DNA from: Bradyrhizobium nivariense
GTDB taxonomy: Bacteria; Pseudomonadota; Alphaproteobacteria; Rhizobiales; Xanthobacteraceae
Reading direction: 5' to 3'
Assembly (NCBI RefSeq): GCF_029846715.1
Contig: NZ_JARVWW010000009.1
Location: 124,001-188,000, forward strand
DNA length: 64,000 bases
A model generated the notes under the pieces. It saw nothing but the letters and a program-made list of their open reading frames with translations. It was not told the origin of the DNA and made no database searches. A program made the translations under genes and the position numbers. Positions 17,994-26,658 of this stretch are shown piece by piece; the stretch's first letter is position 1, and every line of letters starts with the position of its first letter.

Positions 17994-18746
17994 ATGCGGA
18001 GCCAGAACTCGGAGCGCCGTATCGAGGTGCAGGGCAAGAGGAAGATGATGCCGATGCGACTGAAGACCCCCATCCTGATTTTCGCGGCGGTCGTCGTGGC
18101 GGCGCTCAGTGCAGCCGGCGTCGTGGGATATGCCCAGCAGATCCAGCCTGCCCAGGCGCCGCCGATGCCGTTGCAGCCGGGGGCTCCGGAGGCGGCCAAG
18201 AAGCCCGCCGCCGCGAAATTGCAACCGCACAAGCCGCGTCCACAGGAGGTGCAGACACCGCCTTCTGCCGCGGCATCCGCTCCGCCGCAGCAGGCGGGGC
18301 AGCAACCGACCGTGTTCGACGATCATGCGCGGCAGGGCAATATCGTGACGTGCGCCAATCTGTTTGGAACGCTCGGCCGCGGTCTGGCGGCGAACTCCAA
18401 CTACACTGCGCAGTCGCAGTGGGACGCCAAGGCCGGCAACGCCCATTCGGTGCAGTCGCTGGTCGCGCTAGCGCCGAACCAGCCCGCCCAGGGCAACGCC
18501 AATCAGCAGGCCGCCGGTGTCGTGTTTGCTGCACCGGTCGGATCGACCTGCGAAGGCAATCTGGTGCGGGTGACGCCCCGGATGGAGAGCTGCCCGACCG
18601 TTGCCGCCGAGCTCGCCAAGCTCAACGGGCAGAATGGCGCGCTCGGTGATCTCGCGACGATCGCACTGCCGAACGGCGCGCAAGTGGTGCTCGTTCCGTT
18701 CGGCAACGCCTGTATCGCGGTGACGGCACTTCGCATAGCCGGGTAG
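17994..18746 (+). CDS. Proline-rich membrane-anchored periplasmic protein, unknown
   Basis: This 250-residue protein has a short basic head, one membrane segment (ILIFAAVVVAALSAAGVVGY, about residues 27-46), a proline/glutamine-rich linker (about 50-105), and a C-terminal domain with four cysteines in total (VTCANLFG, STCEGNLV, MESCPTV, GNACIAV). I do not recognise a named family. ATGs at about residues 18-19 could be the true start. It follows the IalB gene by 13 bases and probably belongs to the adhesin operon, where a periplasm-spanning protein could assist surface assembly. Confidence 0.75.
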   Translation: MRSQNSERRIEVQGKRKMMPMRLKTPILIFAAVVVAALSAAGVVGYAQQIQPAQAPPMPLQPGAPEAAKKPAAAKLQPHKPRPQEVQTPPSAAASAPPQQAGQQPTVFDDHARQGNIVTCANLFGTLGRGLAANSNYTAQSQWDAKAGNAHSVQSLVALAPNQPAQGNANQQAAGVVFAAPVGSTCEGNLVRVTPRMESCPTVAAELAKLNGQNGALGDLATIALPNGAQVVLVPFGNACIAVTALRIAG

Positions 18747-18974
18747 CGCCGCCGCTCACGCCGACGTGAGGGAGCGGTCGCTCCTCACGACGAAAATCCT
18801 TCGTGCCAGCGCGGGGTTATCGCGATTCAGCGGGACCATTTCGGCCACGGCCGTTCTACTGTGCATGGGGTTGTTTTCGACTTTTTTGTCGGAGCCGGCG
18901 GAGAAGAGGGGCATTCACACCTCATTCATCCCGGTTCCGCTTCCATGGAACCGTTCACGGAGAGGACCTCACTT

Positions 18975-19244
18975 ATGTACATTTCCAATGAAGGCCTGCT
19001 TGTCATCCTGTTCGTCGGCCTGGTGGCCGGCTGGCTGGCCGGCAAGGTGGTGCGCGGAACCGGGTTCGGCATCATCGGGGACATCGTGGTCGGCATCGCC
19101 GGTGCGCTGGTCGCAAGCTTCCTGTTTCCGAAGCTCGGCATTCACATCGGCACCGGGCTGATATCCGAGATCGTCTATTCCGCGATCGGTGCGGTCATCC
19201 TGTTGCTGGTGGTGCGGCTGGTACGCGGCGGCGGCCGGTTCTAG
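18975..19244 (+). CDS. GlsB/YeaQ/YmgE family stress membrane protein
   Basis: This 89-residue inner-membrane protein belongs to the transglycosylase-associated (GlsB/YeaQ) family: three hydrophobic segments with the glycine-rich motifs LVAGWLAGKVVRGTGFGI and GDIVVGIAGALVASFLF. The frame stays open for 38 codons upstream, but the ATG at 18975 opens directly on the family's usual MYIS-like start with AGAGGA before it. These proteins rise under envelope or acid stress; the exact role is unknown. Confidence 0.93.
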   Translation: MYISNEGLLVILFVGLVAGWLAGKVVRGTGFGIIGDIVVGIAGALVASFLFPKLGIHIGTGLISEIVYSAIGAVILLLVVRLVRGGGRF

Positions 19245-19505
19245 CAGCGCCTGAGTTCAGTTGATCCAACTTTTGACCTCTCCCCGCCCGGGGAGAGGTG
19301 ACATGTCTGCAAGAAAAAGCCGCAAGACTGTGAGATTCCGGACTTGCGTGCGAGGCTGGTCGGGGGTGATGTGGGCCATAGGGGTCCCGGATTATTCGAC
19401 TGCGTTGGGCGAAAAACGCAAACGCGATGTTAATCCGGGTCAATTACTCCTGAATTTGCCTTTGAAATCAGCGGCTTTGGCCCCCACCCGAAAGAGATCA
19501 GACTG

Positions 19506-21254
19506 ATGGCAGCCGTTCCCGGCGTCCGCCGCTCAGAGCTCGGTGACGCGCTGCGCGCTTGTCGCACGGCGTTTGTCGGCGTCGGCTTGATGAGCTGTAT
19601 GATCAACCTGCTGTATCTGACCGGGTCGATCTTCATGCTGGAGGTCTACGACCGGGTGCTGCCGAGCCGCAGTATTCCGACCCTGGTCGGCCTGATCGTC
19701 CTCGCCAGCGGCCTCTACATGGCGCAGGGCGTGCTCGACATGATCCGCAATCGGATCCTGGGACGAGTCGGCACCGCGCTGGACGAAGCCCTGAACAAGC
19801 GCGTGTTCGACACCATCGTGCGCCTGCCGCTGCTGGTTGGCAGCCGCAACGAGGGGCTTCAGCCGCTGCGCGATCTCGACAATGTCCGCTCCTTTCTCGG
19901 CGGCATGGGACCGAGCGCATTCTTCGACCTGCCCTGGCTGCCGCTCTATCTCGCCATCTGCTTCGCCTTCCACGTCATGATCGGCGTCACCGCGCTGATC
20001 GGCGCCGTCATCCTGGTCGGGTTGACCTTGGTCACCGAATTCATGTCCCGCCAGCCGGCGCGCGAGGCGATGGGGCTCGCCGCCCAGCGCAACGATCTCG
20101 CCCAGGCCAGTCGCCGCAACGCCGAGGTGATGGTGTCGATGGGCATGGCCGGCCGGATGAACGCGCGCTGGAGCGAGGCCAACGAAAAATACCTCGACGG
20201 CAACCAGCGTGCGAGCGACGTCGCCGGCGGTCTCGGCGCGGTGGCCAAAGTGCTGCGCATGATGCTGCAATCGGCCGTGCTCGCGGTCGGCGCCTACCTC
20301 GTCATCCATCAGGAGGCGACCGCCGGCATCATCATCGCCGGCTCGATCCTCTCGGCACGTGCGCTTGCGCCGGTCGATCTTGCGATCGCGCACTGGAAAT
20401 CCTTTGTCGCGGCGCGCCAGAGCTGGCACCGCCTCACCCGCCTTTTGGAGCAGATGCCGGCGCAGACGATGCCGACCCAGTTGCAGGCGCCCGCCAGCCG
20501 CCTCTCGGTCGAAGGCATCGCCATGGTGCCGCCGGGCGACCAGCGCCTCATCGTGCAGGACGTCACCTTTGCACTCGAAGCCGGCAACGGCCTCGGCGTG
20601 ATCGGACCGAGCGGTTCCGGCAAGTCGTCGCTGATCCGCGCGCTGGTCGGCGTCTGGCAGCCGGTCCGCGGCAAGGTGCGGCTTGACGGCGCGGCGCTCG
20701 ACCAATGGTCGTCGGACATGCTCGGCCGCCACATCGGCTATCTGCCGCAGGACGTCGAATTGTTCGGCGGCACCATCGCGCAGAACATCAGCCGCTTCGA
20801 TCCCGAAGCGACGTCCGACGGCATCATCGCCGCGGCGAAAGGGGCTGGCGTGCACGAGATGATCATCAAGATGCGCGAGGGCTACAACACCCAGGTCGGC
20901 GAGCAGGGCACCGCGCTCTCCGCAGGCCAGGCGCAGCGCGTGGCGCTGGCGCGCGCGCTCTACGGCAATCCGTTCCTGATCGTGCTCGACGAGCCTAATT
21001 CCAATCTCGACACCGAAGGCGACGAGGCGCTGACCCGCGCCATCCGTGCGGCGCGCGAGCGCGGTGCCATCGTCATCGTGGTGGCGCACCGCCCGATCGG
21101 CGTCGAAGCGGTCGACCAGATCCTGGTGCTGCGCGATGGCCGCATGCAGGCCTTCGGGCCGAAGGAACAGGTGCTCGCCCAAGTGCTCCAGCCGCCGCGC
21201 GTGACGCCGCCGACACCGATCAAGATCGTCAGCGAAGGCGGAGCCAAGGCATGA
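19506..21254 (+). CDS. Type I secretion ABC transporter, PrtD-like
   Basis: This is a 582-residue fused membrane/ATPase exporter. The first about 310 residues form the transmembrane domain without a peptidase domain, as in PrtD-type exporters of RTX proteases and lipases. The ATPase half has Walker A GPSGSGKSS, a slightly altered signature LSAGQAQRVALARAL, Walker B LIVLDEPNSNLD, and the switch VAHRP. It would form the inner-membrane part of a type I secretion channel with the HlyD-like gene that overlaps its end. No secreted RTX protein or TolC gene is in the window. Confidence 0.95.
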   Translation: MAAVPGVRRSELGDALRACRTAFVGVGLMSCMINLLYLTGSIFMLEVYDRVLPSRSIPTLVGLIVLASGLYMAQGVLDMIRNRILGRVGTALDEALNKRVFDTIVRLPLLVGSRNEGLQPLRDLDNVRSFLGGMGPSAFFDLPWLPLYLAICFAFHVMIGVTALIGAVILVGLTLVTEFMSRQPAREAMGLAAQRNDLAQASRRNAEVMVSMGMAGRMNARWSEANEKYLDGNQRASDVAGGLGAVAKVLRMMLQSAVLAVGAYLVIHQEATAGIIIAGSILSARALAPVDLAIAHWKSFVAARQSWHRLTRLLEQMPAQTMPTQLQAPASRLSVEGIAMVPPGDQRLIVQDVTFALEAGNGLGVIGPSGSGKSSLIRALVGVWQPVRGKVRLDGAALDQWSSDMLGRHIGYLPQDVELFGGTIAQNISRFDPEATSDGIIAAAKGAGVHEMIIKMREGYNTQVGEQGTALSAGQAQRVALARALYGNPFLIVLDEPNSNLDTEGDEALTRAIRAARERGAIVIVVAHRPIGVEAVDQILVLRDGRMQAFGPKEQVLAQVLQPPRVTPPTPIKIVSEGGAKA

Positions 21255-22585
21255 GCACGATGGCGATCGGCGGCGGGAAGCCTGCCGCAAAGCGGACCGT
21301 GCGGGAATCGATCCGGTTTCACCTGATGCTCGGGCTTGGGATCGTGCTGGTCCTCCTGGTCGGTCTCGGCGGCTGGGCGTCGACCGTGCAAATCTCGGGC
21401 GCGCTGATCGCGCCGGGTCAGATCGTGGTCGAATCCAACGTCAAGAAGGTGCAGCATCCGACCGGCGGCGTCGTCGGCGAGCTGCGCGCCCACGATGGTG
21501 ATGTGGTCAAGGCCGGCGACGTCGTGGTGCGGCTCGACGACACCGTCACCAAGGCCAACCTCGCCATCGTCACCAAGAATCTCGACGCGGCACAGGCACG
21601 CGCAGCGCGGCTCCAGGCCGAGCAGCGCGGTATCGACAAGATCGACTTCCCGCAATCGCAGCTCGATCGCGGCAATGATCCCGACGTCAAGGCGCTGCTC
21701 TCCGCCGAAACCAAGCTGTTCGACGTCCGCGTCTACGGTCGCGCCGGCCAGAAGGCGCAGCTGCGCGAGCGCATCCAGCAGCTCAACGAGGAGATCGAGG
21801 GACTCTCAGCGCAGGAGCGAGCCAAGGACAGGGAAATCTCGCTGGTGCAGCAGGAGCTGGTCGGTGTCCGCGATCTCTACGACAAGCACCTGGTGCAGAT
21901 ATCCCGCCTGACCACGCTCGAGCGCGATTCCGCCCGCCTTAACGGCGAGCGCGCGCAGTACATCGCCTCGCGGGCGCAGGCCAAGGGCAAGATCACCGAG
22001 ACCGAGCTCCAGATCATCCAAGTCGACAAGGACATGGTCAGCGAGGTCTCCAAGGATCTGCGCGAGACCAACGACAAGATCGGCGAAATGATCGAGCGTA
22101 AGGTCGCCGCCGAGGATCAACTTCGCCGCGTCGACATCCGCGCGCCGCAGGACGGCATGGTACTGCAATCGACCGTGCATACCGTCGGTGGCGTCGTCAC
22201 CGCCGGCGACGCCCTGATGCTGATCGTGCCGCAGGCCGACGATCTCCAGGTCGAGGCCAAGGTCAATCCGGTCGATATCGACAAGCTTCAGATCGGCCAG
22301 AAGACGCTGCTGCGCCTCTCCGCCTTCAACCAGCGCACCACGCCCGAGCTCAACGGCGTCGTCAGCCGCGTCTCACCCGACGTCACCACCGACCAGCGCA
22401 CCGGCCAGAGCTACTACACGATCCGCGTCTCGCTGTCCGCAGAAGAGGTCGCCAAGCTCGGCGATTCCAAGCTCATCCCCGGCATGCCGGCGGAAGCCTT
22501 CGTCCAGACCGGCGACCGCACTATGCTGTCCTATCTGATGAAACCGCTGCACGACCAGTTCATGCGGGCGTTCCGGGAGAAGTGA
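21251..22585 (+). CDS. HlyD-family type I secretion adaptor
   Basis: The 444-residue periplasmic adaptor has one N-terminal membrane segment (LGIVLVLLVGLGGWAS), a split lipoyl domain (SNVKKVQHPTGGVVGEL and DIRAPQDGMVLQSTVHTVGGVV), and a long helical coiled coil (about residues 100-290, rich in Glu, Gln and Arg). It joins the ABC exporter to an outer-membrane channel. Its ATG overlaps the exporter's stop (ATGA), so the pair is translated together. Confidence 0.95.
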   Translation: MSTMAIGGGKPAAKRTVRESIRFHLMLGLGIVLVLLVGLGGWASTVQISGALIAPGQIVVESNVKKVQHPTGGVVGELRAHDGDVVKAGDVVVRLDDTVTKANLAIVTKNLDAAQARAARLQAEQRGIDKIDFPQSQLDRGNDPDVKALLSAETKLFDVRVYGRAGQKAQLRERIQQLNEEIEGLSAQERAKDREISLVQQELVGVRDLYDKHLVQISRLTTLERDSARLNGERAQYIASRAQAKGKITETELQIIQVDKDMVSEVSKDLRETNDKIGEMIERKVAAEDQLRRVDIRAPQDGMVLQSTVHTVGGVVTAGDALMLIVPQADDLQVEAKVNPVDIDKLQIGQKTLLRLSAFNQRTTPELNGVVSRVSPDVTTDQRTGQSYYTIRVSLSAEEVAKLGDSKLIPGMPAEAFVQTGDRTMLSYLMKPLHDQFMRAFREK

Positions 22586-22630
22586 CGCGCGAAAGCGCGT
22601 CATCTCGGAGCGGGCTCGCTGACCTCGCCC

Positions 22631-22716
22631 GGCTTGGCCTGGCGATCCAGTATTCCAGAGACGGCTGTGATAAACCGGAACGCTGCGGCGTACTGGATGC
22701 CCCGGTCGGGGCATGA
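22631..22716. repeat. Intergenic repeat (GATCCAGTATTCCAGAGAC family)
   Basis: This stretch shares its core (CCAGTATTCCAGAGAC and GGCGTACTGGAT) with the longer element at 44721-44820, which lies in the opposite orientation. The ends form a hairpin. It lies between the HlyD gene and the AMP nucleosidase gene. Confidence 0.8.
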
Positions 22717-22808
22717 CGCGGTGCGGGCGTCGCGCAAGCGCCCTTCGCTGACGATTGCCTCCGTTCTTGCTATAGTTCGATTCAGTCCCAGCAACCCGGC
22801 GTCGAACA

Positions 22809-24287
22809 ATGCAATCCATCCAATCCCCACCCTCCATCGCCACCGAATCCTTCTCCGACGCTGGCCTCGCGGTCGCCCGCCTCGAAGAAATCTACGAGCG
22901 CAACACAAAGTTCCTGCGCGACCGGTTCGAGGCTTACGTCAACGGCGAGGCGGTCACGACGCGGGTGCGGGCCTTCTATCCCTTCGTCCGTGTCACCACC
23001 GCGACGTATGCGCGGCTGGATTCGCGTCTCGCCTACGGTTTCGTCGCCCGGCCCGGTGTGCACGAGACCAGCGTCACGCGTCCGGATCTGTTCCGAACCT
23101 ATCTCACCGAGCAGATCGGATTGTTGATCCAGAACCACGGCGTCCCGGTCGAAATCGGCGAGTCCAGCGAACCGATCCCCGTTCACTTCGCCTATCGCCG
23201 CGATATCAACATCGAAGCTGCCATCACCACCGGCGAGAACTCCGCCGTCACGCGATCGCTGCGCGATGCGTTCGACGTGCCTGATTTGTCCACCATGGAC
23301 GATGCCATCGCCGACGGCACCTTCGAGCTTCAGCCCGGCGCGCCCGAGCCGCTGTCCCTGTTTCGGGCGGCCCGCGTCGACTACTCGCTGCGCCGGCTCT
23401 ACCACTACACGGGCACGGACCCCGAATATTTCCAGAATTTCGTGATCTTCACCAACTACCAGTTCTATGTCGACGCCTTCGCGCAGCTCTGCCAGCAGCG
23501 CCTTCAGGCTGGCGAGGCCGGCCTCGAAGCTTTCGTCGCTCCCGGCAATGTGATCACGCACAGCGGCGGCGCAACGACGGGCGTTGCGCCCGCGCGCACG
23601 CCGCAGATGCCGGGCTTTCACCTGGTCGCGCCCGGCTATCGCGGCATCACTCTGATCAACATCGGCACCGGCCCGTCCAACGCGCGCAACGTCACCGACC
23701 ACGTTGCCGTGCTGCGGCCCCATGCCTGGCTGATGCTCGGCCATTGCGCGGGCCTGCGCAACACACAGCGGCTCGGCGACTACGTCCTTGCGCATGGTTA
23801 CGTGCGTGAGGACCATGTGCTTGACCGCGAGTTGCCGCTGTGGGTGCCGATCCCGGCGCTGGCGGAGATGCAGGTCGCGCTCGAGCAGGCGGTCGAGGAC
23901 GTCACGGGCCTCGAGGGCTTTGAGCTCAAGCGCCTGATGCGTACCGGCACCGTCGCGAGCGTCGACAACCGCAATTGGGAGATCAGCGGGCCCGAGGTTA
24001 TTCGCCGTATGTCTCAATCGCGCGCGGTTGCACTCGACATGGAATCGGCCGCGATTGCGGCCAACGGCTACCGTTTTCGCGTCCCCTACGGCACGCTGCT
24101 GTGCGTCTCCGACAAGCCGCTGCACGGCGAGATCAAGCTCGCGGGCATGGCCAGCGAATTCTACCGCCGCCGCGTCGGCCAGCATCTCGAGATCGGCCTG
24201 AAGGCGCTGGAACGGCTCAAGCAGCAGGAATCGGAGCGGCTGCATTCGCGAAAGCTCCGCAGTTTCGCCGAAGTTGCGTTCCAGTAG
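22809..24287 (+). CDS. amn: AMP nucleosidase
   Basis: The 492-residue enzyme splits AMP into adenine and ribose 5-phosphate, controlling adenylate pools in the cytoplasm. Length is close to E. coli Amn (484). The N-terminal Amn-specific domain is recognisable (RFEAYVNGEAVTTRVRAFYPFVRVTT in parts, YPFVRV), and the C-terminal phosphorylase-like half has GFHLVAPGYRGITLINIGTGPSNARN (parts), RPHAWLMLGHCAGLR, and SRAVALDMESAAIAANGYRF with the nucleoside-binding DMES. It is a single gene with no obvious operon partner. Confidence 0.95.
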   Translation: MQSIQSPPSIATESFSDAGLAVARLEEIYERNTKFLRDRFEAYVNGEAVTTRVRAFYPFVRVTTATYARLDSRLAYGFVARPGVHETSVTRPDLFRTYLTEQIGLLIQNHGVPVEIGESSEPIPVHFAYRRDINIEAAITTGENSAVTRSLRDAFDVPDLSTMDDAIADGTFELQPGAPEPLSLFRAARVDYSLRRLYHYTGTDPEYFQNFVIFTNYQFYVDAFAQLCQQRLQAGEAGLEAFVAPGNVITHSGGATTGVAPARTPQMPGFHLVAPGYRGITLINIGTGPSNARNVTDHVAVLRPHAWLMLGHCAGLRNTQRLGDYVLAHGYVREDHVLDRELPLWVPIPALAEMQVALEQAVEDVTGLEGFELKRLMRTGTVASVDNRNWEISGPEVIRRMSQSRAVALDMESAAIAANGYRFRVPYGTLLCVSDKPLHGEIKLAGMASEFYRRRVGQHLEIGLKALERLKQQESERLHSRKLRSFAEVAFQ

Positions 24288-24440
24288 CGCGTCCTCCCAC
24301 TTGCCGGCAGGATCTGGCAGCACGACTGTCGCAAGCACGACACTGACGTCTCTGTGAGAACGCAAGCATTCCGGAATATCGCCGTCGGAGCAGGGTTATC
24401 ACGTCGTCTGGGGTTGCGTTGGCAGAAACAGGAGGCAGCA

Positions 24441-25049
24441 ATGATCACAGCGATGATCAAATTTGTCGTGCCGGGAATGCTCGCGGCGGCGTTGTTCGCT
24501 TCGCCTATGTTGGCCGCAGGAGGCGGCGGTGGTGGTGGCGGTGGCGCCAGTTCCACCGATCCCTATGCGGGCGCTTATTCGGACCAGAAAGCGCAGCCAG
24601 CCTACCCGAAACGTTCCAACCCAAAGGCAACCCAGAAAGGCAAGAAGCCAAACAACCAGTCGCGCATCGATGATCCCGCATTCGCGGCCGGCTACCGTGT
24701 GGCATATGACACGATCTACGAGCGCAACGACTACGCCGCTGCGATCGAGCAGTTGAAAGCGCTGGACCATGACGATCATCCGAACGTCGCCAACCTCATC
24801 GGCTACTCCTATCGCAAGCTCGGCGACTACAAGCAGTCGCAGATCTGGTACGAGCGCGCGCTGAAGGCCGATCCGAATCACGTGCTGACCTGGCAGTATT
24901 ATGGGCTCTGGCAGCTCGAGCAGGGCAACCGCGAGCAGGCGATGTATCACCTAGGTCGTATCGCCACGATCTGCGGCCGCGATTGCGAAGAGTACAAGTC
25001 TCTGGCGATTGCGCTGGACAAACCTACTGGCACGGCTCTCGTTTATTGA
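24441..25049 (+). CDS. Exported TPR protein, unknown
   Basis: This 202-residue exported protein has a signal peptide (MITAMIKFVVPGMLAAALFA to about residue 26), then a run of nine glycines, a basic Pro/Lys-rich linker, and TPR-type helices from about residue 75 (YDTIYERNDYAAAIEQLKAL, NLIGYSYRKLGDYKQSQIWY, ALKADPNHVLTWQYYGLWQL). An AGGAGG site lies just upstream of the ATG at 24441, which decides this start over the open frame upstream. It probably binds a partner protein in the periplasm; no specific function can be named. Confidence 0.88.
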   Translation: MITAMIKFVVPGMLAAALFASPMLAAGGGGGGGGGASSTDPYAGAYSDQKAQPAYPKRSNPKATQKGKKPNNQSRIDDPAFAAGYRVAYDTIYERNDYAAAIEQLKALDHDDHPNVANLIGYSYRKLGDYKQSQIWYERALKADPNHVLTWQYYGLWQLEQGNREQAMYHLGRIATICGRDCEEYKSLAIALDKPTGTALVY

Positions 25050-25052
25050 GAA

Positions 25053-25146
25053 CGTAGGGCGGGGTTAGCGAAGCGTAACCCGCCATTTTTCGACGACGGC
25101 TCGGGATAAGGAAGCGGGCTACGCCTTCGGCTAACGCACCCCACGC
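25053..25146. repeat. Intergenic inverted repeat (GTAGGGCGGGGTTAGC family)
   Basis: The left arm (CGTAGGGCGGGGTTAGCG..CGTAACCCGCC) pairs imperfectly with the right arm (GCGGGCTACGCCTTCGGCTAACGCACCCCACG). It is a recognisable bradyrhizobial intergenic palindrome and sits right after the TPR gene. Confidence 0.8.
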
Positions 25147-25206
25147 ATGGTGACAAGGCGCTGGATTTTCAGCATTGTCCGCCCGGGGGGCGAACGGGAC
25201 AATCTG

Positions 25207-25482
25207 ATGCCGCTGATGCGCGACAGGATCATTGGTCATGACCGCGAACGGCTGGCCTTTCGCTTCACCATGCTGAACGACGACGAAATCGTGCAGTGCC
25301 AGATCAGCGACGCCGCGATGGACGGGCTTGCGGGCATGCAGGGCACCGAAAGCAGCGCGCGGCAGGCGCAGTTCATGTCGCTGCGCGAGACCATTGAGCG
25401 GCTCGCATCAGACCTCTACGACGAGGCGCCGCGGGTCAAGGGCCATGTGGTGCGGATCTTTACGCGACATTTGGGAGGGTAG
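25207..25482 (+). CDS. DUF1488-like small protein
   Basis: This 91-residue protein matches the pattern of rhizobial DUF1488-type proteins (RDRIIGHDRERLAFRFTMLN, QISDAAMDGLAG, then a helix ending HVVRIFTRHL). The frame extends 20 codons upstream into the repeat; the ATG at 25207 opens on the conserved part. Function unknown; soluble and cytoplasmic by appearance. Confidence 0.75.
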   Translation: MPLMRDRIIGHDRERLAFRFTMLNDDEIVQCQISDAAMDGLAGMQGTESSARQAQFMSLRETIERLASDLYDEAPRVKGHVVRIFTRHLGG

Positions 25483-25524
25483 TGCCGCTCCATCCTCCGC
25501 GGTCATGCCCAATCTCATCGCGCT

Positions 25525-26613
25525 TTAGCTGTCAAACATGATCACGCTGCGAAGCGTCTTGCCGGCTTTCATGTTGGCAAAACCCTCGTTGATCTCGGAG
25601 AGCTTCAGCTTGGCCGAGATCCAGTCCTCCAGATGCAGCCGTCCCCGCAGGTAGAAATCCACCAGCCGCGGCATGTCGACGCGAAAATGGTTCGAACCCA
25701 TCGACGAGCCCTGGATCCTGCGCTCGCGCAGGAAGTCGAAGCCGTGCAGCTCGATCTTCTGGCCGAACGGAATCATGCCGACTATGGTGGCCGTGCCGCC
25801 CGAAGCGAGCATGCCGAAAGCCTGCTCGGCGGTCTCCTTGCGGCCGAGCACCTCGAAGGAATGATGCACGCCGCCATTGGTGAGATCGCGCACCTGCTTC
25901 ACGATGTCGCCGTCCGCCGGGTTGATGATGTCGGTGGCGCCCAGCTTGGTCGCGAGCTGGAGCTTGGCCGGATTGGTGTCGATGGCAATGATGCGGCCGG
26001 CGCCTGCGATCTGCGCGCCGTTGATCGCAGCCATGCCGACACCGCCGCAGCCGATCACGGCCACGGTCTCGCCGGCCGTCACCTTCGCCGTGTTCACGAC
26101 CGCGCCGTAGCCGGTGATGACGCCGCAGCCGATCAGCGCCGCAAGATCGAGCGGCATCTCCTTGCGGATTTTGACGATCGCGTTCTCGTGCACCAGCATC
26201 TGCTCGGCGAAGGACGAGAGGTTGAGGAACTGATGCAGCTTCTCGGAGCGGGCCCATTGCATTCGATTGGAGGCGCCCGGCAGCAATTTTACCGTGGTGT
26301 CGGTGCAGAGCACCGTGCGGCCGGTGGTGCAATTGTCGCAGGTGCCGCAGAACACCGAAAGGCAGGTGACGACATGATCGCCGGGCTTCACATAAGTCAC
26401 GTCGGAGCCGACCTGCTCGACGACACCGGCGGACTCGTGCCCGAGCACCGCGGGCAGCGGATGCGGATAAAGCCCTTCCATGAAGTGCAAATCGGAGTGG
26501 CAGAGGCCTGCGACCGACGTACGGATCAGGACCTCGCGCGGGCCCGGCTTCGGCAGGCTGACATCCTCGATGACCAGGGGCTTGTTGACTTCATGGAGGA
26601 CGGCGGCCTTCAT
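25525..26613 (-). CDS. Zinc-dependent alcohol dehydrogenase
   Basis: The 362-residue medium-chain dehydrogenase has the catalytic zinc ligands in GLCHSD and LGHESAGVVE, the structural zinc cysteines in FCGTCDNCTTGRTVLC, and the NAD(P)-binding GCGGVGMAAINGAQ. It resembles the class III/NDMA-like group (the ending LRSVIMFD is typical). It should oxidise an alcohol, or reduce the aldehyde, using NAD. The acyl-CoA dehydrogenase gene lies 45 bases upstream on the same strand, so both are likely co-transcribed for alcohol and fatty-acid oxidation. Confidence 0.94.
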   Translation of the reverse strand: MKAAVLHEVNKPLVIEDVSLPKPGPREVLIRTSVAGLCHSDLHFMEGLYPHPLPAVLGHESAGVVEQVGSDVTYVKPGDHVVTCLSVFCGTCDNCTTGRTVLCTDTTVKLLPGASNRMQWARSEKLHQFLNLSSFAEQMLVHENAIVKIRKEMPLDLAALIGCGVITGYGAVVNTAKVTAGETVAVIGCGGVGMAAINGAQIAGAGRIIAIDTNPAKLQLATKLGATDIINPADGDIVKQVRDLTNGGVHHSFEVLGRKETAEQAFGMLASGGTATIVGMIPFGQKIELHGFDFLRERRIQGSSMGSNHFRVDMPRLVDFYLRGRLHLEDWISAKLKLSEINEGFANMKAGKTLRSVIMFDS

Positions 26614-26658
26614 CGAGCACTCCCTATCGCTTTTTTTTGCCTTGAACGCGGGTGCAGC

